From NCBI RefSeq assembly GCF_024105655.1, contig NZ_JAAAMH010000017.1, forward strand, positions 1-62,594: a DNA stretch of 62,594 nucleotides, read 5' to 3'. Both the position numbers and the translations under genes were made by a program. Source of the stretch: Aliihoeflea sp. 40Bstr573. GTDB lineage: Bacteria > Pseudomonadota > Alphaproteobacteria > Rhizobiales > Rhizobiaceae. Under the pieces are notes generated by a model. It was not told the origin of the DNA and did no database searches. It saw only the letters and a list, made by a program, of their open reading frames with translations. Positions 18,278 through 26,533 of this stretch are shown piece by piece (position 1 is the stretch's first letter; the number at the start of each line of letters is the position of its first letter).

Positions 18278-18376
18278 CGCTTTGCGGGAGAGAGTGAAGA
18301 CAAGCGCCGGCAACTGGCGGAGACCGAAGCCGAGCTTGCGGACACAACTACAGGGTCCGAACGAGCCGCCGCGTGA
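18278..18376 (+). pseudogene. Orphan, diverged 3' end of a second methylase-helicase gene
   Basis: The plus strand reads RFAGESEDKRRQLAETEAEL followed by ADTTTGSERAAA and a stop at 18374-18376. This aligns with the last residues of the giant protein (FAGELEDKRRRLAEIEKDL, ADD...DNAA, stop at 17334). DNA identity over the first 40 bases is high but then decays, so this is not a fresh duplication. No upstream part of the gene is present. The simplest reading is that the ResXre pair arrived together with, or by recombination against, a homologous gene end, leaving the previous tail behind. Confidence 0.7.
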
Positions 18377-18641
18377 CGAGCCTTATCCGAGGTGAACCGA
18401 TTTTCTGGAGTTGACCGGAACCGGTCGGCGGTTAATCTTGCAACATGCCTGAGTAGAAGACGGAGCCTGGCATCTTCGACATTCCGTCATCATAACCGGC
18501 GACCGGCATCGCCCCGTCACGCCGAAGATAATCAAGACAGCACCAGCTCCGTCTGGCCATGCTGCAGCTAGCTTCCATCCAAAACAAACAATCGGCGCCC
18601 GCCTCGCTGGCGGATGCTCGTCAATATATATGGAGCCGGAC

Positions 18642-19457
18642 ATGCGATATGCATTGGTCAACAACGAACGCGTCGAAGCCAGCCACGGTCTTTCTGCTCT
18701 GTGCCCGGGCTGCGGGCAGCCCATGGTCGCCAAATGCGGCGACCGCCGGGTCCATCACTGGGCGCATCGCGGCAGGCGAACCTGCGATCATTGGTGGGAA
18801 CCCGAAACCCGATGGCATCGCCAATGGAAGAGCCACTTTCCGGCCGATTGGCAGGAGTTCGTCCAAGTTGCCGCAGACGGCGAGCGGCACATTGCTGACG
18901 TCAGGACCGGGCATGGTCTGGCGCTGGAATTCCAGCACTCCCACCTGCGGCCCGACGAACGCGCCGCGCGCGAGGCTTTCTATCCGAACCTCATATGGGT
19001 CGTAGACGGCACCCGCCTCAAGCGCGATGCGCCGCGCTTTGCTGCAGGTGGGCAAATGCTGCGGCCAACGCCCTGGAGGGGAATCTACACGGTCGCGTTC
19101 CCGAAAGAGTGTTTTCCGCCGAACTGGCTCGATTGCCGGGCTCCCGCCTTTTTCGATTTCGCCGGTGCGGGACCCGTTGCGCCGGGTGCCATGCCGGTCG
19201 AGCGTTATCTTTGGGGGCTTCTGCCCGGGCGGGCGGAGGGCCACGGCGTCGTCGTGGCTCTCGGCCGCGAGACTCTCGTGCGGGCCGCGCGCGAGCGTCC
19301 ACAGATCCTGGACGCTGTGGGGATCGTCGGCTTCCTTCAGGCGCGGTTCCGGGCGGAACGCGTGGCGGCAATGCAGGAGGGCCACCGGCTCCCATCCGGA
19401 AAACCATCGAAGCGCAGGCGCGTGTGGAGAAGGCCGCGGCAACGGCGGCGGTTCTGA
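18642..19457 (+). CDS. CoiA-like competence/nuclease family protein
   Basis: ATG 18642 gives 271 residues. A zinc-finger-like N-terminus (LCPGCGQPMVAKCG, C21/C24) is followed by RRVHHWAH at 36-42, the hallmark CoiA segment. A PD-(D/E)xK-like nuclease core follows: RHIADVRTG (D86) and LALEFQHS (E96, Q98). CoiA is needed for recombination of incoming single-stranded DNA in competent Gram-positives. Plasmid versions are uncharacterised but would fit handling of the transferred strand (inference). The arginine-rich tail is typical of these plasmid proteins. It stands alone on the plus strand, about 280 bp upstream of the ParB-like gene. Confidence 0.75.
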   Translation: MRYALVNNERVEASHGLSALCPGCGQPMVAKCGDRRVHHWAHRGRRTCDHWWEPETRWHRQWKSHFPADWQEFVQVAADGERHIADVRTGHGLALEFQHSHLRPDERAAREAFYPNLIWVVDGTRLKRDAPRFAAGGQMLRPTPWRGIYTVAFPKECFPPNWLDCRAPAFFDFAGAGPVAPGAMPVERYLWGLLPGRAEGHGVVVALGRETLVRAARERPQILDAVGIVGFLQARFRAERVAAMQEGHRLPSGKPSKRRRVWRRPRQRRRF

Positions 19458-19740
19458 CGACCGGCAGTCAAGAGCCGTAAACATGATAGGGAGGGGAGGA
19501 AGAAGTACCCCTCGCAGAGCGGCCAGGCCGCTGCCGGTTTCACCTCAACCGCGCCGCTCGCGATCCCGGCCCGTCGGTCGTCGCGATGGCTCACGAGCCA
19601 TGCTCGCCCTGCCGGACAGGGATGCTCCGCCGCAGTTGCACCGGCCCGTCTGCTCCGCGGGCCGGGGGATGTCTTCGGGAAGAAGACGAAAAAGGGACCG
19701 GCGCGGTGCCGGCTCCCCAAACCCCGAAAGGAGCATCCCG

Positions 19741-21408
19741 ATGGAAATCAAGCTCGTCGATCCGCGCGCTCTCGTCGAAAATCCCGACAGGGCCCGCCGC
19801 TCGAAATCCAATCCCCAGGCCGATGCGCTGCTGCTCGCAACGATCAAAGCGGTCGGCATCGTGCAGCCGCCAGTCGTGGCGCCTCAGCCGGATGGCGGCA
19901 ACGGCTTTGTCATCCAGGCCGGGCATCGCCGCGTCAAACAGGCGATCGCCGCCGGTCTCGAAGAGATCACGGTCATTGTCGGAGAGGCCGCCGAGGATGG
20001 TGGCGCCATGCGTTCGCTCGTCGAAACGCTCGCCCATGAAGGGCTCAATCCGGTCGACCAGTGGCGGGCGATCGAGCGCCTCGTCGCCATCGGCTGGACC
20101 GAGGAGGCGCTCGCCGTGGCGCTCGCGCTTTCGGTCCGCCAGATCCGAAAGCTTCGGCTGCTTGCCAATGTGCTGCCGGCCATGCTCGATCATATGGCCA
20201 AGGGCGACATGCCGAACGAAAGCCAGCTCCGCACGATCGCGGCCGCCTCGCTCGAGGAGCAGAAGGAGGTCTGGAAGGCGCACAAGCCCAGCAAGGGCGA
20301 TCCGCAGGTTTCCTGGTGGAGCGTGGCCAACGGCCTTTCCAAGACCCGCATGTATGCGCGCGATGCGAGTTTCGACGACGAGCTCGCTCAGGCCTACGGC
20401 ATTTCCTGGGTCGAGGACCTGTTCGCGCCCGCCGATGAGGACAGCCGCTACACCACCGACGTCGAGGCCTATCTCGGTGCCCAGCAGGAGTGGATGACGC
20501 GGAACCTGCCCAAGAAGGGGGTCATCACCGAGGCCAATACGTGGGGCCAGCCGGAGCTGCCCAAGAAGGCCGAACGGGTCTACGGCAAGCCGAAGAAGTC
20601 CGATCACACAGCCATGTATCTCGACCGCGACGGTAAGGTGCAGACCGTTCATTTCCGGATGCCGGAGCCGAAAGCAGCCAAGGGCAACGGATCTTCGGGC
20701 GAGGATGCCGTGGTGATGCCCAGGACGCGGCCTGACGTCACCCGAAAGGGCATCGAGATGATCGGCGACCTTCGCACCGACGCGCTTCATGAGGCGCTCG
20801 GCCGTGCCCCGATCGAGGACGACACGCTGATGGCCTTGCTGGTCCTCGCCTTCGCCGGCCAGAATGTCAGGGTCGATTCCGCCAATGGGGGTGGAGACGA
20901 CTATTACTATGGTAATCGGCGGATCGCGCGTCACGCGGCGTCGCTCTTCGACACCGAGGGCAAGCTCTCCTTCGACATGGAGACCCTGCGCGTCGCGGTC
21001 CGCTCCATGCTGATCGAGGTGCTCTCCTGCCAGGAGAACCGGACCAATAGCGGGATCGTGGCCCGCGCTGCGGGCGATGTGATCGGTGCCGACGGCTTCC
21101 TGCCGAATATGGGCACGGAAGAATTTCTGTCCTGCCTGTCGCGCTCCGCCCTCGAGGCATCGTGCGAAGGCACGTCCGTCCTGCCCAGGGCACGGGTCAA
21201 GGATACGCGGGCGGCGCTGGTCGAGGCGTTCAACGAGCAGACTTTCGTTCATCCCTCGGCGTTCTTCGCACCCGACCGCGACGCGCTCGCCGCATGGCTG
21301 GCCTCCAACACGGTCACCGAGGAGGACGAGGAGCCGGACGGCACGGACGCCGAACCCGTCGACCCGGACCACGACGACAGGGAAGGGTTCCGCGAGGCCG
21401 CCGAATAG
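19741..21408 (+). CDS. ParB/RepB/Spo0J-family protein, long accessory form
   Basis: ATG 19741 follows AAAGGAG and begins a 555-residue protein. The N-terminal ParB nuclease-like domain has LVDPRALVENPDRARR, IVQPPVV and FVIQAGHRRVKQA (the GHRR box near residue 60). A helix-turn-helix region follows (WTEEALAVALALSVRQIRKL). The long C-terminal half (about 300 residues) is not seen in partition ParB proteins, and an acidic tail ends it. There is no ParA partner here, and the replicon has its own RepB, so this is the accessory ParB type found on mobile elements beside methylases. It may be a DNA-binding CTPase or nuclease that protects or silences DNA (inference). Confidence 0.8.
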   Translation: MEIKLVDPRALVENPDRARRSKSNPQADALLLATIKAVGIVQPPVVAPQPDGGNGFVIQAGHRRVKQAIAAGLEEITVIVGEAAEDGGAMRSLVETLAHEGLNPVDQWRAIERLVAIGWTEEALAVALALSVRQIRKLRLLANVLPAMLDHMAKGDMPNESQLRTIAAASLEEQKEVWKAHKPSKGDPQVSWWSVANGLSKTRMYARDASFDDELAQAYGISWVEDLFAPADEDSRYTTDVEAYLGAQQEWMTRNLPKKGVITEANTWGQPELPKKAERVYGKPKKSDHTAMYLDRDGKVQTVHFRMPEPKAAKGNGSSGEDAVVMPRTRPDVTRKGIEMIGDLRTDALHEALGRAPIEDDTLMALLVLAFAGQNVRVDSANGGGDDYYYGNRRIARHAASLFDTEGKLSFDMETLRVAVRSMLIEVLSCQENRTNSGIVARAAGDVIGADGFLPNMGTEEFLSCLSRSALEASCEGTSVLPRARVKDTRAALVEAFNEQTFVHPSAFFAPDRDALAAWLASNTVTEEDEEPDGTDAEPVDPDHDDREGFREAAE

Positions 21409-21498
21409 CCCCACCACCTTTCTCTTTCGAATGCCTGACCCGCCGCCGGTCCACCCCGGCGGCGCTTTCGTTTCAGCAAACAAGAACAGGAGCACACT

Positions 21499-21955
21499 GT
21501 GTCCGCGCAATTCATCTTTGACCACGTGCCGATGGGCGCGATCATCCGCTATTCTGACGGCAGCCTGCGGCCCCCCCCCGGAGCGCCATCGGCGCAAGCT
21601 GCGGGCCTGGGAAAGTCGCAACAACACCGGCCGGCTCGTCAGGAAACAGGCCGGCACACGCATCGGTGAAACCACGATACCGGCCGCGATCACGCTTCAC
21701 GAAGGGGATTTCGGCAGCAAGGCGGTGATCGTCCTGCGGGTCTTCAAGACCTTTTCGGTCGATTGCGACCTCGCCTTCACGGTGGTCGAACGGCCCGCCA
21801 TCGGCTCCGTCCTCGTGTTCGACCGCCCCGGCGATGAGGCCGAGCTCGTCCATGTCACGACCAGCCGCCAGGCCGCCGATCTTCGGAACCGTTCTGCAGC
21901 CTGGCGAATCCCGCGAGAAGGATCGCCGGACGTTCGAGGCGCGGCATGCCGGTGA
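21499..21955 (+). pseudogene. Hypothetical plasmid protein frameshifted at a run of nine C
   Basis: Translation from GTG 21499 gives VSAQFIFDHVPMGAIIRYSD and then GSLR. It then meets nine C residues at 21571-21579. With eight C the frame would continue as PPERHRRKLRAWESRNNTG, then TTIPAAITLHEGDFG and KAVIVLRVFKTFSVD up to a stop at 21953-21955. As written, the first frame instead runs into junk and stops early. The composition of the downstream frame is clearly protein-like. Either a base was gained by slippage, or this is a sequencing error. No family recognised. It follows the ParB-like gene and may belong to the same transcript. Confidence 0.6.
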
Positions 21956-22169
21956 CTGGGTCGTCGTGTCGGCGATCAGGTCACAGCACCACGATGGTTT
22001 CGTTGAGGTGATCGCCACACTCGGTGGTGGCCGAGGTGAGGGAATGGAGCGCCGGCGCTTTCTGGTCCCGGCCAGCGAGTACGAGGTCGGCCGTTTCGGC
22101 TTCGTCGTCGATCCGGCGCGCCACGCTTCCTATGGCGGACCCTCGAGCTTTGTCGCCTGGGGACGGTGA
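21852..22169 (+). CDS. Small hypothetical protein, coupled to its neighbours
   Basis: From ATG 21852 the frame reads PIFGTVLQPGESREKDRRTF, HAGDWVVVSAIRSQHHDG and FLVPASEYEVGRFGFVVDP, about 105 residues. It has no motif that I recognise, but its composition is balanced, unlike the shadow frames. Its stop overlaps the next start (TGATG at 22167-22171), which supports a real operon. An alternative is that it is a further frameshifted continuation of the preceding gene. Confidence 0.45.
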   Translation: MSRPAARPPIFGTVLQPGESREKDRRTFEARHAGDWVVVSAIRSQHHDGFVEVIATLGGGRGEGMERRRFLVPASEYEVGRFGFVVDPARHASYGGPSSFVAWGR

Positions 22170-22369
22170 TGTCGATTCCATGGAAGGCCATGGCGGTCCG
22201 CTTCGGCTGGCAGGCTGTGTTCGGGATGGAGGGCGCACATCCCCGTCTTGTCGTCCAACACACGCGGCATCGCCATCGCTTCACAGGCGCCGATGCCTGG
22301 AAGCGCGCTGTGCTCGTCTCGATCCGCGCGCCACGCTTCAACTATCCAGCACGGAAACCCAACCGATGA
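22169..22369 (+). CDS. Very small hypothetical protein in the coupled series
   Basis: A 66-residue frame from ATG 22169, rich in Arg and His, with no family recognised. Support comes only from its junctions: its start overlaps the previous stop (TGATG), and its own stop overlaps the next start (ATGA at 22366). Such a chain is unlikely by chance in non-coding DNA, but the codons themselves are not convincing. Confidence 0.35.
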   Translation: MSIPWKAMAVRFGWQAVFGMEGAHPRLVVQHTRHRHRFTGADAWKRAVLVSIRAPRFNYPARKPNR

Positions 22370-22683
22370 CCACCTATCTCGTCGCGGTACACATCCTCGT
22401 CGACACGCGCGCCGCCAGTCCCCGTTCGGCTGTCGTAGCTGCTTTGGAGAACCGCCTCGACCGTTGTGCAGCGGCTGTTCCGGCGGCCGGCACGATACTC
22501 GACTGGGCCGTCGCCGGCGAGGACCTCGCCGCATCGATGGCACCTGTCGTAATTCCGGCCGACTACATGCCGGGAGCAACGCCATTTCCCGAATGGAACG
22601 CCGCGCGAGAGCCAAGCGCGGATCAACGGCTCGGATCCGCCCATCAACGCACCGATCCCGCATGCAAGGCGCCTGTCGGCTGA
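22366..22683 (+). CDS. Small hypothetical protein
   Basis: A 105-residue frame starting at ATG 22366, overlapping the previous stop. The N-terminal half looks like a compact alpha/beta fold (TTYLVAVHILVDTRAASPRS, then VVAALENRLD). The middle has ILDWAVAGEDLAAS and the C-terminal third is low complexity and may be disordered or shifted. Not recognised. It is the last of the small genes after the ParB-like gene; about 500 bp of GC-rich leader separates it from the next gene. Confidence 0.5.
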   Translation: MTTYLVAVHILVDTRAASPRSAVVAALENRLDRCAAAVPAAGTILDWAVAGEDLAASMAPVVIPADYMPGATPFPEWNAAREPSADQRLGSAHQRTDPACKAPVG

Positions 22684-23186
22684 TACCTGCAGATGTCGAA
22701 GGAACTGATGCGATCGATGCCTTGTCACGTGAGCTCGCTCGTCGGGCGTGTGCGACCGCCATCGTCAGGAAGAGAAGCGAGAACAGCAGTGTTCGGCCGC
22801 AAGGATGCTGGGGTGTCCAGCCACTCGGGATGACGGGCGTGCGGTTCCGAGTCATCGTCATTTCCTTCATGGGTCAGCTTCGGTGGAAGGCCACCCCTGC
22901 CGGCCTCCCTTCGGTTTTGGCTTCGGTCCTAAACCGGCGGCCGGAGCCTTCAAGGCCGCTGGCGCGCCGCGGAGCGGCCATGCGCACCAGCCTCGGCAAA
23001 CCAGCCCCGCGGGACGGCGCGAGGGCAATAAGCCCTGCTTGCCCGCAAGGCTGGTCCGCTCGGCTTTGGTCCGCACGGACCCTGAAGCCTCCTTCTTCCG
23101 CCGGCTTTCTTGGACCGCGCCCGAAGGGAGGGCCGGCAGGGGCCGGCTCGGGCCTTCGGAAAGACCGTGAAGGAAAGGACTCTCAC
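22684..23186 (+). other. GC-rich, hairpin-bearing leader, no gene seen
   Basis: No convincing coding sequence. The region includes GGTCCG-CA-CGGACC (about 23079-23092) and repeated GCCGGC/GGCCGGC boxes close to 23130-23150. GAAGGAAAGGA lies about ten bases before the ATG at 23187. The same kind of structured spacer precedes other genes in this block. Confidence 0.45.
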
Positions 23187-23774
23187 ATGACCAGAACCGC
23201 TCGTTCCAGCCGTCAATCCAGCAAGGTCGTCCAGCTCCGCAAGGGCGCCTCCCTCGAAATGGTCCGCCTCGCTTGTCCCGACAGCGCTCAGGCATCGCTC
23301 ATCTCCGAAAGCTTCGGCCTCCCCGTCATCGACAGCGACGGCATCCGCGAACTCCATCGCAAGATCATCATTGACACGGCCGACTCCTTGAACGAAGGCC
23401 TCGGCGAACGCGCCATGCAGATCCATCTCCAGCGGATCGTCGGCTCCTATGTCGGCTCAGCCCACGGCGCCGGTCAATTCTATTCCCGGGCGGTATCGGA
23501 AGCCCGCGATGCCACGGCCAGAAACGCCAATGACGACCGCGACGCGGACCTCGACGGTCCGGTCGGTTTCGACAGCGCCGCCCAGCGCAAGCGCGAATTC
23601 GCGGCCGACATGGGCATTCAGGCCCACGCGCTCCGTTGCGCCGCCGAAGGTGTGGTGGCCGCCTACGAAGAGGTCGTCGGCGAAGCTTGGAAGCCCTTCG
23701 AACGCCATGTCGACAATCCCGGCCAGACCGTCGATCGCAAGGCGGCCGAAATGCAGATGGCCGCCCTTGGCTGA
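23187..23774 (+). CDS. Conserved-looking hypothetical plasmid protein
   Basis: ATG 23187 follows a purine-rich site (AAGGAAAGGA) and gives 195 residues. It starts with a basic tail (TRTARSSRQSSKVVQLRKG) and continues as mostly helical sequence (DGIRELHRKIIIDTADSLNE, YVGSAHGAGQFYSRAVSEAR, GIQAHALRCAAEGVVAAYEE). No known motif, signal peptide or membrane segment is visible. The basic start and helical body could suit a DNA- or RNA-associated protein. It is a monocistronic gene followed by a strong hairpin. Confidence 0.6.
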   Translation: MTRTARSSRQSSKVVQLRKGASLEMVRLACPDSAQASLISESFGLPVIDSDGIRELHRKIIIDTADSLNEGLGERAMQIHLQRIVGSYVGSAHGAGQFYSRAVSEARDATARNANDDRDADLDGPVGFDSAAQRKREFAADMGIQAHALRCAAEGVVAAYEEVVGEAWKPFERHVDNPGQTVDRKAAEMQMAALG

Positions 23775-23781
23775 GCGGCTC

Positions 23782-23803
23782 GGGCGGAGCTCCGGCTCCG
23801 CCC
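23782..23803 (+). terminator. Strong hairpin after the 23187 gene
   Basis: GGGCGGAGC (23782-23790), loop TCCG, GCTCCGCCC (23795-23803): a perfect 9-bp stem 7 bp beyond the stop codon. There is no T-run after it, so it may stabilise the mRNA end or terminate only partly. Confidence 0.5.
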
Positions 23804-24038
23804 ATCAAAACAGGTCCGCGTGTATGCCCGTTCTATGGCGCGTTCGTGCGTTGACCCGAACCCAATCAGGGTTTTGAAGGCGTGTAGCACATCAGATTCG
23901 TTCCGTTGTGGACGACGACGGAGGCAATGATGAACGCACTCTTGGTGCGACAGGCTCGCCCACAACTTCCTGTCCGCTGTGGCCCTCGCAAGCTTCATCG
24001 CGTTCTGGGTCAGATGAGTTTCGACCCTAGCTCGCCAT

Positions 24039-26525
24039 CTAGGCCGTTTCCACTTCGACGTCTACGCTGATCGCATTGGCGATTTCGGTATAGAGATCGA
24101 TGGTCGTCTGCGCGCGCAGGGTAAGAATGAGGGCATAGCGCACTTCCCTGTCATAGCGTTCGAGACGCTTTTTCTCACGCCACCAGCCGCCGGTCGGATA
24201 TACCGCTATGCCGTGGCGATTGGCAAGGTCGGCAGCCGTACCCTCCCAAACGTCCGAGTGAAGGGAACCCCGATCCCGAAGGCGCGGCCCCAGGACCCAT
24301 CCATCGTCCTGTCCACCGCCGTAAGCGCTGTCTTCCTCTTCACGCGCGGCCGCATTGATGCGTCCACGGAAGGTATCCACGTCCTCTTCGGGCCGCTTCA
24401 CAGCAAAACGAAGACCGTGCGAGGCGTAGCGGTGGCGTTTCGTCCAGCCCCGCTCTCCCGGATTTGGCTCAATGAAATAGCTCAGCGTCACGCGCAGCTC
24501 GACCTGTTCCTCACCGAGGCCCTCCAACGTTTCCACCGGCCACGGCAGATCGTGGAAAATCATGTCGCGTGTCTTGATCGTTGAGCCGTCCAGGAAGAAG
24601 GGCTGCATCGAATTCTCGATCACAAGCGTGACATCATTGTTCTGGCTACGGATCGCCCTGGCCAAATCAGGCACGCCGTATCCGTAACGGCGCAGCAGCA
24701 CGCGTTTATGATTCTGTTTCGGATTAACCGGAAGATGTCCGCGCATGGCTGGAGTCCAGTCAGCGGAATGAACAATCAGCCCCCTGACCGTTTCGGGCCA
24801 AAGCTCCGTCCGGTCGGCCAATACCTGCGCTGCCATGCGAGAAGCTAGGGCAGTTGCAGCGCTCGTGTCCGCGATGACGTTGAAGTAACCGGCCTGCAAA
24901 CGATTGTTCGTCGTCAGCAAGGTGAGATCATCCAGATGATCGCTGTCGCCGTTTGCAGGATTGACCCCGTAATTGCCACCCTCGAAGACAACATCCGGCT
25001 TGATCGGCCACTCATGTTGCCATGGCACCGATGTCCGGCTGAGTGGCGAAAGATCGCCTACAGCGGCCAGCGGGCTCCAGCCGGCAAAGGTCGCACCGGT
25101 GATGGTGCATTTCTCAGTCACCGCCCCCACCGTCAGCACGTTCCACGCCTGTGCCGGGCTTTCGATCGGCGCCGCATCATTCTGATCGAGATACTCGGCT
25201 GCCGGATAAAGGGCGTTCACGTTGCCTGCCGAAACAGCAACAATGCGCTGAACTTCTCCTTCGCCATAGGCCAACTCATCAAGCGCCGCAGACCATGAAG
25301 ACGGACGCCCGCGCCAATGATCGCCCGCACTGGTGACGGCAAGACAGAACACCCGCGAACGCTCCGGTGCTTGTATTTCGGCGCGGCTGATCGCTTCCGC
25401 CGTGATGTATCCGTACAGATCGGGATCATTGCCCCCCTGATCCGGCAAGATTTTAACTGACTCCAGCGCATGGCTAAGGCTGATCGGATCGGCACTGACA
25501 AGCGGATTGGTAAGGTCCCCATACAGGGCCAGACCGCTCATTTTCGTTCCGTGTCCCCGCCATGTGGGGCTCGTGTCCTCCACCGGCCAAACCCCGTTCC
25601 ATGACTGTTGGTCTCCTGCATCGAGGACCGGTTCGATCAGGGGGTGAATCCGCGTCGAACCGGAGTCGAGAATGCACACTGATGGCGCGTCGGCATCAGG
25701 CACTTCCAACCGGTCGGTCAGTTCGTCACTCCAGTCTCGCTGCTCAGCAGGGTCCATCGCCAGAAATACGGATGGCGTATCTCTTGCGAGCCGGAGTTCG
25801 GCAATGGCGTCGGTATTGGCTACGATCATGCCGATCTGATTGGGCGTCGCGAGCACGAGCACGACCTCGCGCTCGGGGAAACGAACGACATGCTCTCTCA
25901 GCACGATATCGAGAATGTTCGCCGCATGTTCAAGGATGGGCCGGCCTCCCGTGCGCAACCAGACTTCCCACCAGGCCTGCTGTCCTGCCGCCGGAAACAG
26001 CTGAATGTCATCCGTGAAGAGCGAGCGGGCATGAGCAAGCCGCACGTCTTCCAAGGAAGCGACCAGCGGCTGGTTCTTGGGCTTGCCAGTTGGCGTCTCC
26101 TGCGTCCGATAATCTTCGACCTTCTTGAGGTAGAGTTCCCGCTTGGCCTCCGGAACGAACACCGTGGCCGACAAGCGCGTTTCCGGATCGGCCTCTGCGG
26201 GCCGCACAGCCACCAGCTCGATATGATCCTTGCCACGCTTGTCTTCGAGCTTGTCGAGCAGCGCACGCTGCTCTTTGCCTATATCAAATTCGAGATAGAA
26301 GCCGGCCTGCCCGCCGGCAATGTCCGGATTGCGCGCTGCGGCCTGTTCGGCTGCGGCGGCAATCGCGGATGTCAACGCCTGTTCCAGCCGAGCCGCATGC
26401 TGCGCGCGATTGCGCGCCGGAAGCACAACTTCACCGCCTCCGCCTCTTGGCCACGTGAACTGCTCCCGCCGCCCGTTACCGGCAATATAAATGTGCTTGA
26501 GATTCCGCTGTTCCCCGTTCGGCAT
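24039..26525 (-). CDS. ietS: Subtilisin-like serine protease IetS (toxin/anti-phage component)
   Basis: An 828-residue S8-family protease without a signal peptide. The catalytic triad is visible: Asp in VCILDSGS (D287), His in WRGHGTKMSG (H325) and Ser in ADTSAATALAS (S555), with the oxyanion Asn in SAGN (N435). A long N-terminal region (1-280) and a C-terminal beta-rich region (after 600) flank the protease. The gene follows an AAA ATPase gene with an 8-bp gap, which is the IetAS arrangement. On the Ti plasmid pTiC58, ietAS was reported as a toxin-antitoxin pair that stabilises the plasmid, and the pair was later found to act against phage. The protease is thought to be the toxic effector. 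Substrate unknown. Confidence 0.85.
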   Translation of the reverse strand: MPNGEQRNLKHIYIAGNGRREQFTWPRGGGGEVVLPARNRAQHAARLEQALTSAIAAAAEQAAARNPDIAGGQAGFYLEFDIGKEQRALLDKLEDKRGKDHIELVAVRPAEADPETRLSATVFVPEAKRELYLKKVEDYRTQETPTGKPKNQPLVASLEDVRLAHARSLFTDDIQLFPAAGQQAWWEVWLRTGGRPILEHAANILDIVLREHVVRFPEREVVLVLATPNQIGMIVANTDAIAELRLARDTPSVFLAMDPAEQRDWSDELTDRLEVPDADAPSVCILDSGSTRIHPLIEPVLDAGDQQSWNGVWPVEDTSPTWRGHGTKMSGLALYGDLTNPLVSADPISLSHALESVKILPDQGGNDPDLYGYITAEAISRAEIQAPERSRVFCLAVTSAGDHWRGRPSSWSAALDELAYGEGEVQRIVAVSAGNVNALYPAAEYLDQNDAAPIESPAQAWNVLTVGAVTEKCTITGATFAGWSPLAAVGDLSPLSRTSVPWQHEWPIKPDVVFEGGNYGVNPANGDSDHLDDLTLLTTNNRLQAGYFNVIADTSAATALASRMAAQVLADRTELWPETVRGLIVHSADWTPAMRGHLPVNPKQNHKRVLLRRYGYGVPDLARAIRSQNNDVTLVIENSMQPFFLDGSTIKTRDMIFHDLPWPVETLEGLGEEQVELRVTLSYFIEPNPGERGWTKRHRYASHGLRFAVKRPEEDVDTFRGRINAAAREEEDSAYGGGQDDGWVLGPRLRDRGSLHSDVWEGTAADLANRHGIAVYPTGGWWREKKRLERYDREVRYALILTLRAQTTIDLYTEIANAISVDVEVETA

Positions 26526-26533
26526 CAGTACCC

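Noticed and set aside
19591-21693. Long minus-strand frame opposite the ParB-like gene.
   Set aside because: Same reason: no motifs, biased composition, and a convincing gene on the plus strand.
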